From: Candidatus Aminicenantota bacterium
GTDB taxonomy: Bacteria; Acidobacteriota; Aminicenantia; Aminicenantales; Aminicenantaceae
NCBI GenBank assembly: GCA_011772495.1
Contig: WVZL01000032.1
Location: forward strand, 139,242 to 203,241
Length of the DNA: 64,000 bases
Direction: 5' to 3'
The notes under the pieces were generated by a model, which did no database searches, had not been told where the DNA came from, and was given only the letters and a program-made list of their open reading frames with translations. The position numbers were made by a program, and so were the translations under genes. This document shows positions 25,279 to 32,950 of this stretch, one piece after another (position 1 is the stretch's first letter; every line of letters begins with the position of its first letter).

Positions 25279-25767
25279 GTGAAATTAAAAAATTATTCTT
25301 TTTTGTTTATCTTGATCATTATTTCTGTTCTTCTTTCTTTCTGTGCATCAAAAAAGGGAGAAATAGAAAAAGAATGGACTCCAGAGGAGGTTGAGAAGAA
25401 ATTAAAGGCTGAGCATGAAGATCTCAGGAAATTATTTCTAGAGGGGAATGCTGAAGAGATGGCCAAGTTATTTGGAGAGTATGGGATTATCTGGCCAAGC
25501 GAGGACGAGATGATTTCTGGGCTGGAGAATTTGGCCAAATTCTGGGCAAAAGTTATGGAGAGTGATGTGACCGATGTCACCTTCGAATCAATGTATGTCT
25601 TTGTAAAAAATGAAGAATTTTTTATCGCTGGAGAAAGATACGATTTCTTTGCTTTTGATATTGGCAAATGCCACTTGATAACCGAAGAGAAGGAAGGAGA
25701 GAAGAAGAATCAGACCCTTTCGTACTTACGTGGTCGAAGACATCATGAAGAATGTTGGATGCGTTAA
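25279..25767 (+). CDS. Lipoprotein with SnoaL/DUF4440-like domain, 3' end possibly frameshifted
   Basis: 162 residues, GTG start behind AAGGAGG. Signal ends in LLSFC with the lipid Cys at about 22. The domain looks like a ketosteroid-isomerase/SnoaL fold: EEVEKKLKAEHEDLRKLFL, a catalytic-pocket-like WPSEDEMISGLENLAKFW segment and strands up to YDFFAFDIGKCHLI. The final 20 residues lose this character; in the frame containing codon 25707 the DNA reads ESDPFVLTWSKTS, which resembles the last strand of DUF4440 proteins. A frameshift near 25700 is therefore suspected. Function unknown. Confidence 0.7.
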   Translation: MKLKNYSFLFILIIISVLLSFCASKKGEIEKEWTPEEVEKKLKAEHEDLRKLFLEGNAEEMAKLFGEYGIIWPSEDEMISGLENLAKFWAKVMESDVTDVTFESMYVFVKNEEFFIAGERYDFFAFDIGKCHLITEEKEGEKKNQTLSYLRGRRHHEECWMR

Positions 25768-26121
25768 TTTTTAAAAAAAAAAGGAAAGTCACCAGCAAAA
25801 TAAAAATAAAAAAAAATTTTTAAAAAAACGGGATTGGCTGCAAACTAGTAGTCCATTCGAATCTTGGGCAGAGTTTGCTAGGAGCTGTTCAAAATTTCGC
25901 TATCTCTTCATAGCATCTTAAAGCTGTGGAGGTTGACTTGGTTTTTACTTTATGCCTTAAGCAACAAAATGGTTATTTTTTTGTAAAATGAGCAAAAGGG
26001 AATAACGCCGAGGAGAAGGTTCGTACGCAATTGATTTTCCAAATTATTTAATTTAAATAAATTACAATCCATATCCTTTTTATTCAGCTAATTGGAGATT
26101 CAAGGGCTGAGAGAAGGCGGA
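25768..26121. other. AT-rich spacer without a gene
   Basis: No supported gene. It begins with long A/T runs. Together with the rsfS remnant that follows, it separates the kinase/lipoprotein genes from rlmH. Confidence 0.5.
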
Positions 26122-26174
26122 AGTACTATTCTCTGGAAAAATTGTGAGGTGATGCCCCGAGGTTTTCATACTGA
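26122..26174 (+). pseudogene. Remnant of an rsfS 3' end
   Basis: In frame this reads YYSLEKL-stop-GDAPRFSY-stop, matching the RsfS C-terminus. Against 22035-22087 there are six differences, all third-position A/G; five are synonymous and one turns the Trp codon TGG into TGA. The homology fades about one codon upstream. It lies 165 nt before rlmH, where an intact rsfS would be expected to end. Confidence 0.85.
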
Positions 26175-26261
26175 TAATAATCCTCTTGAGCTTCATACAA
26201 GTTCTTTCCTAGGCTTAGAGCAATTTTTTTAGGCTCTTTCACAAAAAAAATAAAAAAAATA

Positions 26262-26290
26262 TTGACATTTTCTGTCTTAATCATTATTTT
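26262..26290 (+). promoter_or_regulatory. Sigma70-type promoter of rlmH
   Basis: TTGACA (26262-26267), 17-nt spacer, TATTTT (26285-26290). Start predicted near 26297, about 43 nt before the rlmH ATG. It gives rlmH its own promoter now that it is separated from rsfS. Confidence 0.65.
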
Positions 26291-26339
26291 TTATGGACAA
26301 TTTCGAAAAATTGCTTAAGTTTCAAGAGAAGTCTTTTTG

Positions 26340-26807
26340 ATGAGACTCAGGATTTTATGGCCTGGAAAGACAAAAAACAGAGAAATCAGGAATTTGCAGC
26401 AGCATTACTTAGAGAGAATCAATCATATGATGCCCTGCGAGCTCGTCCAGACCAAAGAAGCCCGAGGAATCGAAGAAAAATTTTCTGATAAAATCAAAGA
26501 AATTGAGGCCAAAGGTCTTGAAAAACACTTTAGAGATGATTATATTATCTGTTTATTCGATGGGGCTAAAGAAATGAGTTCTAAAGAGTTTGCGGATTAT
26601 TTGAATGACCTGGACTCAGGATCTGCCCGTAGAATCTCTTTTGTGGTGGGAGGATTTCTGGGTTTATCGGAAAGGATTTTGAAGAGATCAGACTTCCTCC
26701 TTTCTCTTTCGAGGATGACTTTCTCTCATGAATTGACCCGAATCATACTTTTAGAACAGATCTATCGGGCTCTTAGCCTCTTGAGAGGAAGACAATATGC
26801 TAAGTAA
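26340..26807 (+). CDS. rlmH: 23S rRNA pseudouridine-1915 N3-methyltransferase
   Basis: SPOUT methyltransferase (RlmH/YbeA) modifying helix 69 of 23S rRNA in assembled ribosomes. 155 residues. Seen: YIICLFDGAKEMSSKEFADY, SFVVGGFLGLSE (SAM-binding knot) and the C-terminal MTFSHELTRIILLEQIYRAL with its trefoil-knot residues. The ATG at 26340 follows an AGAGAAG site; an in-frame TTG is one codon earlier. Confidence 0.95.
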   Translation: MRLRILWPGKTKNREIRNLQQHYLERINHMMPCELVQTKEARGIEEKFSDKIKEIEAKGLEKHFRDDYIICLFDGAKEMSSKEFADYLNDLDSGSARRISFVVGGFLGLSERILKRSDFLLSLSRMTFSHELTRIILLEQIYRALSLLRGRQYAK

Positions 26808-26819
26808 AAGGTGATGATA

Positions 26820-27173
26820 TTGAATAAAAAAGAAAAAGAAAAATACAAGGTTAAGCTCCTAGAAAAGAAAAAGGAAATCACGGAGAAGCTAAGCGAGACT
26901 TATAACGTCAGCAAAGAGGTGGAGACAGGTATCGCCCAGGACGTTGTCGACAAAGCTGAGAGTTCTTACACGAAGGAATTCCTGTTGAGTCTTTCTGATG
27001 CCGAGCGCAGACAGTTGTTAATGATAGATGAGGCCCTGAAAAGAATTGAAAAGTGTGAATACGGAATCTGCCTGATGTGCGGTCAGAAAATCAGCAAAAA
27101 AAGGCTCGATGCTGTTCCTTGGACTCCTTATTGTATAAATGATCAGGAAAAGGCAGAGGAAGAGACTCCTTGA
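26820..27173 (+). CDS. DksA/TraR-type zinc-finger protein, one Cys missing
   Basis: Small coiled-coil plus zinc finger protein of the DksA/YocK group, which act on RNA polymerase. Seen: a charged helical N-terminus (KEKYKVKLLEKKKEITEKL), KRIEKCEYGICLMCGQKI and RLDAVPWTPYCIND. The family has a CxxC...CxxC finger; here the last Cys is Asp (CIND), so the site is C-C-C-D or lost. The TTG at 26820 is best spaced from AAGGTGA; GTG 26811 and ATG 26814 are alternatives. It lies between rlmH and comF, with comF overlapping by 4 nt. Confidence 0.8.
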   Translation: MNKKEKEKYKVKLLEKKKEITEKLSETYNVSKEVETGIAQDVVDKAESSYTKEFLLSLSDAERRQLLMIDEALKRIEKCEYGICLMCGQKISKKRLDAVPWTPYCINDQEKAEEETP

Positions 27174-27913
27174 TTTTTTCTCTCCCCAAGATACTCTCGA
27201 CTTCAGGGAAATTAGCGGAATTGATTTTTTTCCCTTCTTTCTGCCAGTTGTGTTCTGTTCTGCTTGAGCTCCCCCAAGAAAGAGTAATCTGCCATGGCTG
27301 TTGGGAACACGTGAGAGCTCAGCGCCGTTCCTACTGTCTCTGCTGCGGCCGTTTTTTCCAGAGTATGGGAGAGCCGCATTTCTGTTCGGATTGTCTTGAA
27401 ACCAGACCACCCTTTTCCCTCCATCGTTCAGCGAGCAAATACGAGGGAAAAGTGAAGGATATTATCCTTCTCTTTAAATACCACCATTATAAGGTTTTGG
27501 GGAAAGAGCTGGCTCGATTTGCCTACCAGGTCTTAAAGGAAGAGGAAGAACTTTGGCGAAAAGTCGATGCTCTCATACCCGTTCCCCTTCATCCAAGGAA
27601 AAGGAGGAAGCGGGGATTTAATCAGGCCCTGGTCATAGCTGAGGAGTTAGAAAAGATAAAAGGGATTCAGGTCGCCCAGGGGACCTTGCTCAAGATTAAA
27701 AATGTTCCTGCTCAAACTTCTTTGGACGCAGAGGATAGAGAGAAAAATGTCATCGGCGTGTTTCGAGTTGCCCAAGACGACCAAATCAAAGGGAAAAGAT
27801 TGTTGTTGATAGATGATGTGTACACGACAGGGGCTACTGTGCGGGAATGCAGCCGAGTTTTAAAAAAAGCAGGAGCCAAAGAAGTGAAGGCCATCACTTT
27901 GGCTCAAGCCTGA
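27170..27913 (+). CDS. comF: ComF-family phosphoribosyltransferase-like protein
   Basis: 247 residues. N-terminal cysteine pairs (CQLC, CHGC, CLCC, CSDC between about 25 and 75) form the zinc ribbon region, followed by a type I phosphoribosyltransferase domain with PVPLHPRKRRKRGFNQA and the PRPP loop LLLIDDVYTTGATV. ComF is needed for DNA uptake in competent bacteria, but in many genomes its role is unproven. The start overlaps the preceding stop. Its stop codon is the loop of a perfect hairpin. Confidence 0.92.
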   Translation: MIFSLPKILSTSGKLAELIFFPSFCQLCSVLLELPQERVICHGCWEHVRAQRRSYCLCCGRFFQSMGEPHFCSDCLETRPPFSLHRSASKYEGKVKDIILLFKYHHYKVLGKELARFAYQVLKEEEELWRKVDALIPVPLHPRKRRKRGFNQALVIAEELEKIKGIQVAQGTLLKIKNVPAQTSLDAEDREKNVIGVFRVAQDDQIKGKRLLLIDDVYTTGATVRECSRVLKKAGAKEVKAITLAQA

Positions 27914-27923
27914 GGCTTGAGCC
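27901..27923 (+). terminator. Perfect 10-bp hairpin with the comF stop codon as loop
   Basis: GGCTCAAGCC, then TGA (stop, 27911-27913), then GGCTTGAGCC. It has no T-tract of its own but stands 5 nt before the next terminator hairpin. Confidence 0.6.
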
Positions 27924-27928
27924 GGGCA

Positions 27929-27967
27929 AAAAAAACGCCCAAAGTTTTTGAAAACCTTGGGCGTTTT
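27929..27967. terminator. Bidirectional terminator between comF and hsp20
   Basis: Stem ACGCCCAA / TTGGGCGT with flanking A-run on the left and TTTTTT on the right, so it works for the plus-strand comF and the minus-strand hsp20, which converge here. Confidence 0.85.
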
Positions 27968-27987
27968 TTGCTCTAGGGCGAGAATCC

Positions 27988-28449
27988 TTATTTTTTAGGT
28001 TTACTGGTTTTTAGGACTTTTATCTGTCTGGGTTTCAGTTCTTTTTTCTTGGGCATGGTTATTTTAAGAATTCCATTTTCGTGTTCGGCTTTGATTTTGT
28101 CCTGGTCGATGTAGTTAGGAAGAGTAAAAGACCGCTGGAAGGACCCGTAAGCCCGCTCGATCCGGTGGTAATTCTCTTCTTTAGTGTCTTTCTCGAATTT
28201 TCTTTCGCCACGGAGAGTAAGAGTACTATCTTCGATCTTTATTTCAATATTGTCTTCCTCAATACCAGGAACTTCGGCGGAAAGGATAAGGGCGTTTTCA
28301 GTCTCGTAAATGTCAATCGACGGAGTCCAAGTTCCTGAAACCAACTCTTTTTCTTCTCCTCGAGTGATAAAAGCCTCCTCAAAAAGCCTGTTCATCTTTT
28401 CTCTTAGAGTCATAAGGTCCCTGAAAGGGTCCCATCTAATGATAGCCAT
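27988..28449 (-). CDS. Small heat-shock protein Hsp20
   Basis: 153 residues with an alpha-crystallin domain (about 42-140). Seen: the N-terminal IIRWDPFRDLMTLREKMNRL typical of bacterial class A sHSPs, LSAEVPGIEEDNIEIKIED, LTLRGER and the ENGILKITMPK strand; the C-terminal tail carries a degenerate IxI (QIKVL). ATP-independent holdase that keeps unfolding proteins soluble. Start behind AGGAGG. The promoter is sigma70-type and I see no CIRCE inverted repeat. Confidence 0.95.
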   Translation of the reverse strand: MAIIRWDPFRDLMTLREKMNRLFEEAFITRGEEKELVSGTWTPSIDIYETENALILSAEVPGIEEDNIEIKIEDSTLTLRGERKFEKDTKEENYHRIERAYGSFQRSFTLPNYIDQDKIKAEHENGILKITMPKKKELKPRQIKVLKTSKPKK

Positions 28450-28481
28450 ATCTAAGCCTCCTAATATCTTAGTCTATTAAT

Positions 28482-28510
28482 AATATAATATATGAGTGCA
28501 CTTTTGTCAA
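28482..28510 (-). promoter_or_regulatory. Promoter of hsp20
   Basis: Minus strand: TTGACA (28510-28505), 17-nt spacer, TATATT (28487-28482). Start near 28475, 26 nt before the ATG. No heat-shock sigma-32 elements recognised. Confidence 0.65.
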
Positions 28511-28557
28511 GTATTTCTTTAAAATTTTATAGATTTCAATAAAAAAGGCTATTTTTT

Positions 28558-29259
28558 TTATTTTGAGCCTTTGATAAGAACTGTTGCTTCCCCTTTTAGG
28601 CTCTTTTCACTCAATTTTTTTAAGAGTTCCTCGATTGGTCCTCTTATGAATTCTTCATGGATTTTAGTCATTTCCCGGGCTATAACGACTTCTCGGTTTC
28701 CCATGGCTTCTTGGACAGTTTCCAGGAAAAACAAGATTTTTCTTAAGGGAAGGTAGAAGACAAGGGTCGAGGCTTCGTTTTTTAAAGATTGGAGCAATTT
28801 TCTTGCTTTTTCTTTCTTAGCAGGAGGAAAGCCTAGGAAGAGAAACCTATCGGTGGGAAGTCCAGAGGCAGTTAAGGCTGCAGTGACTGCCGAGACCCCA
28901 GGAATTGGGATGAGCTGGGTCTCTTCCCGGATAGCCTCTCGAATCAGCCGGTAGCCAGGGTCTGATAGTCCTGGAGTTCCAGCATCGGACACTAGAGCTA
29001 CATCTTTTCCGTCTCGGAGGAGACTCATGATGAAAGGGATTTTTTGCCTTTCCTGGGGCTGAAAGTAACTTATGAGTTTTTTCTTCAAGTTGTATCTGTT
29101 CAATAGTTTTTTTGTCTGCCGGGTATCTTCGCAAGCGATGATATCGACCTCACTTAAAACCCTCAAGGCTCTGAGGGTCAAGTCCTCTAGGTTTCCGATG
29201 GGAGTGGCGACAATAAAGAGTTTCCCCCTTGGTTTTCGTCCCCGTGGCTCCTCATTCAT
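28558..29259 (-). CDS. rsmI: 16S rRNA (cytidine-1402-2'-O)-methyltransferase
   Basis: 233 residues, tetrapyrrole-methylase fold. Seen: LFIVATPIGNLEDLTLRAL, CEDTRQTKKLLNRY, ALVSDAGTPGLSDPG and IPGVSAVTAALTASGLP, all standard RsmI motifs. It methylates the 2'-O of C1402 in the decoding centre. It is followed by the hsp20 promoter. Confidence 0.96.
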   Translation of the reverse strand: MNEEPRGRKPRGKLFIVATPIGNLEDLTLRALRVLSEVDIIACEDTRQTKKLLNRYNLKKKLISYFQPQERQKIPFIMSLLRDGKDVALVSDAGTPGLSDPGYRLIREAIREETQLIPIPGVSAVTAALTASGLPTDRFLFLGFPPAKKEKARKLLQSLKNEASTLVFYLPLRKILFFLETVQEAMGNREVVIAREMTKIHEEFIRGPIEELLKKLSEKSLKGEATVLIKGSK

Positions 29260-29339
29260 CGAGATAACTTGCCAAATATAGTTTATCTTTTGATCTTATA
29301 ATAAAGTTTATTCGGTGCTGGCTTTATCTTGATACTCGA

Positions 29340-30152
29340 CTATTTGTCCCAGTCATAAGGATACAGAAAATCATGGCCTATCGTGCGGGCCGAGATTTTA
29401 GGAATTGGGGGCATTTTCCTCTTGAATTCAGATTTTTTTATGAGGCTGATAATTTTTTCGACAGTTTCTTTTTTAAATCCTGAACCTATGATCTCCTTTT
29501 TTAAGACCATCTGGTCAACCAGCATGAACAATATTCTATCGGCTTCCTTATAGGATAGACCGAGCTCTCCTTCGTCTGTTTGTCCAGGCCAAAATCCTGC
29601 GCTCGGTGTTTTTTTGAGGATCTTCTCCGGGACTCCCAAGTGTTGACCGAGCTGCCTTATTTGGGTTTTATACAGATCCCCTAAGGGATTTAGGGCGCAG
29701 GCCGTGTCTCCGTAGATTGTCCCGTAACCCAGGAGCAGTTCGGTTTTATTGCTTGTGCCCAGCACCAGAGCTTTCTCGCGGGCAGAATAATCGTACAGGA
29801 TAGACATCCTCTCTCTTGTCATTTTGTTGCCTTTGATGATTTTGTTCTCAGTGGGGTATTTTGAAAAGTATGCATCGACCATGGGAGTAATATCGATGAT
29901 TTCCGACCTGATTTTCAGCAGTTTGGCAACGCTCTGGGCATCCTTCACATCCTGCTGAAAGGTTTTTTGGTAGGGCATTATGAGAGCAATGACATTTTTT
30001 GAGCCCAAGGCTTTTGTCGCCAGGAACGCGCACACTGAAGAATCAAGGCCTCCAGAAAGGCCCAGGATAGCTTTTTTATAGTTGGATTTCGATAATTCCT
30101 CCCTTATAAAAGAAGTTAATACCTTTTCCACAAAAGATCCGCTAATCTTCAT
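29340..30152 (-). CDS. nadE: NAD+ synthetase
   Basis: ATP-dependent amidation of deamido-NAD. 270 residues, synthetase domain only: SGGLDSSV P-loop at 33-40, LGTSNKTELLLGYGTIYGDTA and PSAGFWPGQTDEGELG. It lacks a fused glutaminase domain, but a nitrilase-family gene overlaps it by 11 nt immediately upstream, so the pair may act as a split glutamine-dependent NadE. Completes the NAD route begun by nadD at 21 kb. Confidence 0.95.
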   Translation of the reverse strand: MKISGSFVEKVLTSFIREELSKSNYKKAILGLSGGLDSSVCAFLATKALGSKNVIALIMPYQKTFQQDVKDAQSVAKLLKIRSEIIDITPMVDAYFSKYPTENKIIKGNKMTRERMSILYDYSAREKALVLGTSNKTELLLGYGTIYGDTACALNPLGDLYKTQIRQLGQHLGVPEKILKKTPSAGFWPGQTDEGELGLSYKEADRILFMLVDQMVLKKEIIGSGFKKETVEKIISLIKKSEFKRKMPPIPKISARTIGHDFLYPYDWDK

Positions 30153-30990
30153 AATCCCTTACAATCCTTTTTAGAGCCTCGAGGATGACTTCTGGCTTGT
30201 CGTCTCGTTTGTAAGGCCATCTTTTTCGGGCCTGTCTGATTTCATTCATATCAATTTCATGTAGAAGATAGTCCTTATCGCAATAAGAAGCCCTGGCAAC
30301 ACATTGGCCCCAGGGATTGTAGATGAAAGATCCTCCGGCAAAGACTACCCCATCCTCGAAACCCACTCGGTTGCAATAAACAAGAAAGGCAGAAGAGAAT
30401 CGAGAGATAGCTTCGCCCATGAGTTCCCACATTCGGCTGGTTTCAAAACTTTGCTCCTTCGAGACTCCTCTCCCTGGAGCAGCACTCAGGACAACTATCA
30501 TTTCTGCTCCCCCTGCCAAGAGCAGATAAGAAGCTCCGTAGTGAAGAAATTCCCGGCAGATCATCATTCCCATCTTGCTGAAGGGCGTATCGAATGTTTT
30601 TAGGTTTTTCCCATGAGCGAAGAATTTTCCTTCCTCGAACATTCCCGAGGTTGGAAGGAAAATCTTGCGATGAATATGAAGGATTTTTCCTCCTGAAAAG
30701 AAGGCGGCTGAGTTGTAAAAGAGGCCTGTTTCCTTTTCTTCCACGAACCCGAGAATGAAGGATATTTCTCGGCTCAGGGCCTTAAACTTTTTGAAGTAAG
30801 GGTTATTCCTTGGGTTTAAAGCCACTTCTTCAACCAAGTCTTTTAGGCTATAACCCGTCAAACTGAGCTCTGGGAACACGAGGAGGTCGACCTTCTTCAG
30901 TCTTGATTTTTCGATGTTCTCAAGGTGAATTTCGAAATTTCTTTTTACATCAGCTAAACAGGGCGAAATTTGGGCCAGCCCGAGTTTCAT
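30142..30990 (-). CDS. Nitrilase-superfamily amidase, probable NadE glutaminase partner
   Basis: 282 residues from the ATG at 30990. The catalytic triad is visible: Glu41 in FPELSLTGY, Lys109 in HRKIFLPTSGMFEEG and Cys145 in MMICREF, with the EG-type loop of glutaminase domains. Fused NadE enzymes carry such a domain at their N-terminus; here it is a separate gene coupled to nadE, so ammonia supply from glutamine is the likely job. An upstream in-frame TTG at 31026 would add 12 residues of non-family sequence. Alternative: a free-standing omega-amidase or carbamoylputrescine-type amidase. Confidence 0.88.
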   Translation of the reverse strand: MKLGLAQISPCLADVKRNFEIHLENIEKSRLKKVDLLVFPELSLTGYSLKDLVEEVALNPRNNPYFKKFKALSREISFILGFVEEKETGLFYNSAAFFSGGKILHIHRKIFLPTSGMFEEGKFFAHGKNLKTFDTPFSKMGMMICREFLHYGASYLLLAGGAEMIVVLSAAPGRGVSKEQSFETSRMWELMGEAISRFSSAFLVYCNRVGFEDGVVFAGGSFIYNPWGQCVARASYCDKDYLLHEIDMNEIRQARKRWPYKRDDKPEVILEALKRIVRDYED

Positions 30991-31236
30991 GTCAGGAAAA
31001 TTATCATAATTTTTTCTCCAATGCAATTTCTTTACCGTGAAGTTCAGCCAGAGAATGGGGACGTTACATTTTTTTCTTTTTTTTAACAGCTGAAAATAAA
31101 ATAATTATATATGAATTCGTTGCAATCTCTTTATTTTATACGTCTTAAAAATTCAGGATGCTGCCTTTAAGGGGAAATTTGAAAATGAATTTGAAAATTT
31201 AGTTGACTTTGGCTATAGTATAGCTGAAGAGCGAAA

Positions 31237-32880
31237 GTGAACCATATTGCTTATTATCTTCGAGATATCTATTTTAACAAAAAGAGTGGTTTGCTCAGAT
31301 TCACTCACGGAAGTATCAATAAAAACCTTTTCTTTCAGAACAGCAATCTGATCTTTGCCAAGACCAATCAGCCTGAAGAAAAATTAGGGGAAGTTTTGTA
31401 TAAGTTGGGAAAGATTTCAAAAGAAGTATATTCAAAGATTGACCTCTATATAAAGCCCGGCGAGAAACTGGAAGACAGTTTGATTAATCAGGGACTGATT
31501 TCCAAGAGGGATTTGTATGACAGCTGGGTTTATCAGATGAGAGAAATTGCCTTGAATATTTTTCCTCTTTTTAAGGGTAAATTTAAATTTGAACCTTTGG
31601 AAGCTTTCCAGGAGCAAGGAATTGAATCGATAATAAGCATCCCTCTGTTGATCGAGGATGGTGTGCGGGGCATGAAATATCATCCAGCCCTAAAAGAATT
31701 CTTAGAAAAGAAGATTCTTTCCCGGAAGAGAAAAGGCCATTTATACCTGTTAAAAAAAGAAGAGAAGGATATCTTAAATCTGATAGACGGCAAGACGAGT
31801 ACTGAAGACATTCTTGATTCTACAGGTTATAATCCTGAGTTCTTCTGGAAGAGCCTCTATCTCTTATACTGTCTAAATTTTGTTGAATTTGCTTTTAAAG
31901 AAAGGGCTGTGGAGGAAATAGTAGAGAAATTCAAGGAAGCTCCGCCGAAGGAAGAGGAGAAAGTCGAGGAAATCAGGGCAGCTTCTCCGGAAGAAAAAGA
32001 GGAGGAGGAAGTCAAGGAAATCAAGGAGCCTCCGAAAGAAAAGGAGGTGAAAGTCGAGGAGCCCCTCCCTGATGAGAAGGAAGAGGAGAAAGTCGAGGAA
32101 GTCAAAGAACCTCCTCCTGTAGAAGAGAAAGAGGAACCCGAAATTGTTCTTTCGGAGGAAGACAAAGAGCGCCTAGGTGAGGTGGAAGCCTGGGCCGATA
32201 AGCTCCCTTCCCTGGATTATTATCAGATTTTCAATGTTTCCCGAGGTGCTTCGGAAGGCGAGATAAAAAAGATTTATTTTGATATGGCGCGAAAATATCA
32301 TCCGGATTCTTTTGAGCGAGATCTTCCTCCAGAATTAAGGAAAAAAATTGAAGATGTATTCGACCAAATCACAAAAGCTTACGAGACTTTGACAGATAAA
32401 GAGAAAAGAGAGGAGTATGACGAGTCCACCGAGCTTCCAGAAGAGGAAGAAGAAGAAGATCTCGTAAAGAAGGCCAATATCAGATTTCGCCAGGGTAAAA
32501 CTCTTTATAATCGTGCCAGATATGACGATGCAGTGATTCTCCTGGAAGAGGCGGTCAGGTTAAGACAAGATAAAGGAAGCTTCTTTTTATTGCTCGCTCT
32601 TACCGAGGCTAAAATACCTTCTCTAGAGAAGAAAGCTGAACAGGACTTCCTGAAAGCGATAGAATTGGAATCCTGGAATCCAGAGTGCTATATTGGATTG
32701 GGTTTATTCTATAAACAGCAAGGATTCAAAGCGAGAGCAAAGAAGCAATTTAACAAGGCTTTAGATATTGACCCGCTCAGCACTATTGCCAGGAAAGAAT
32801 TAGATGAGCTTTCCGGGAAAGAAGACAAGAAAATAGGCAAAGGTCTTTTCTCTTTTGTTCAGAAGAAAAGAAAGAAATAG
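31237..32880 (+). CDS. DUF4388-J domain-TPR protein
   Basis: 547 residues, GTG start. N-terminal about 150 residues look like DUF4388 (SGLLRFTHGSINKNLFFQNS, LGEVLYKLGKISKE), a domain found in PatA and gliding or signalling proteins. A Glu/Lys/Pro-rich linker (about 228-310) follows, then a J domain (about 325-395) with YYQIFNVSRGASEGEIKK and the DnaJ HPD motif in KYHPDSF, then three TPRs. The HPD suggests it can recruit a DnaK-type chaperone. Role unknown; likely an adaptor joining chaperone to a signalling or envelope complex. Confidence 0.85.
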   Translation: MNHIAYYLRDIYFNKKSGLLRFTHGSINKNLFFQNSNLIFAKTNQPEEKLGEVLYKLGKISKEVYSKIDLYIKPGEKLEDSLINQGLISKRDLYDSWVYQMREIALNIFPLFKGKFKFEPLEAFQEQGIESIISIPLLIEDGVRGMKYHPALKEFLEKKILSRKRKGHLYLLKKEEKDILNLIDGKTSTEDILDSTGYNPEFFWKSLYLLYCLNFVEFAFKERAVEEIVEKFKEAPPKEEEKVEEIRAASPEEKEEEEVKEIKEPPKEKEVKVEEPLPDEKEEEKVEEVKEPPPVEEKEEPEIVLSEEDKERLGEVEAWADKLPSLDYYQIFNVSRGASEGEIKKIYFDMARKYHPDSFERDLPPELRKKIEDVFDQITKAYETLTDKEKREEYDESTELPEEEEEEDLVKKANIRFRQGKTLYNRARYDDAVILLEEAVRLRQDKGSFFLLLALTEAKIPSLEKKAEQDFLKAIELESWNPECYIGLGLFYKQQGFKARAKKQFNKALDIDPLSTIARKELDELSGKEDKKIGKGLFSFVQKKRKK

Positions 32881-32950
32881 TCGAACTTTTTGGATAGGGT
32901 TTTCTCCTCAGGATGAGTCAGAAACGGTTTTTCTGCAGACTGTTTAAGAA

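Noticed and set aside
28450..28557. CIRCE or sigma-32 element for hsp20
   Set aside because: No inverted repeat of CIRCE type; the TTGACA-N17-TATATT pair is enough.
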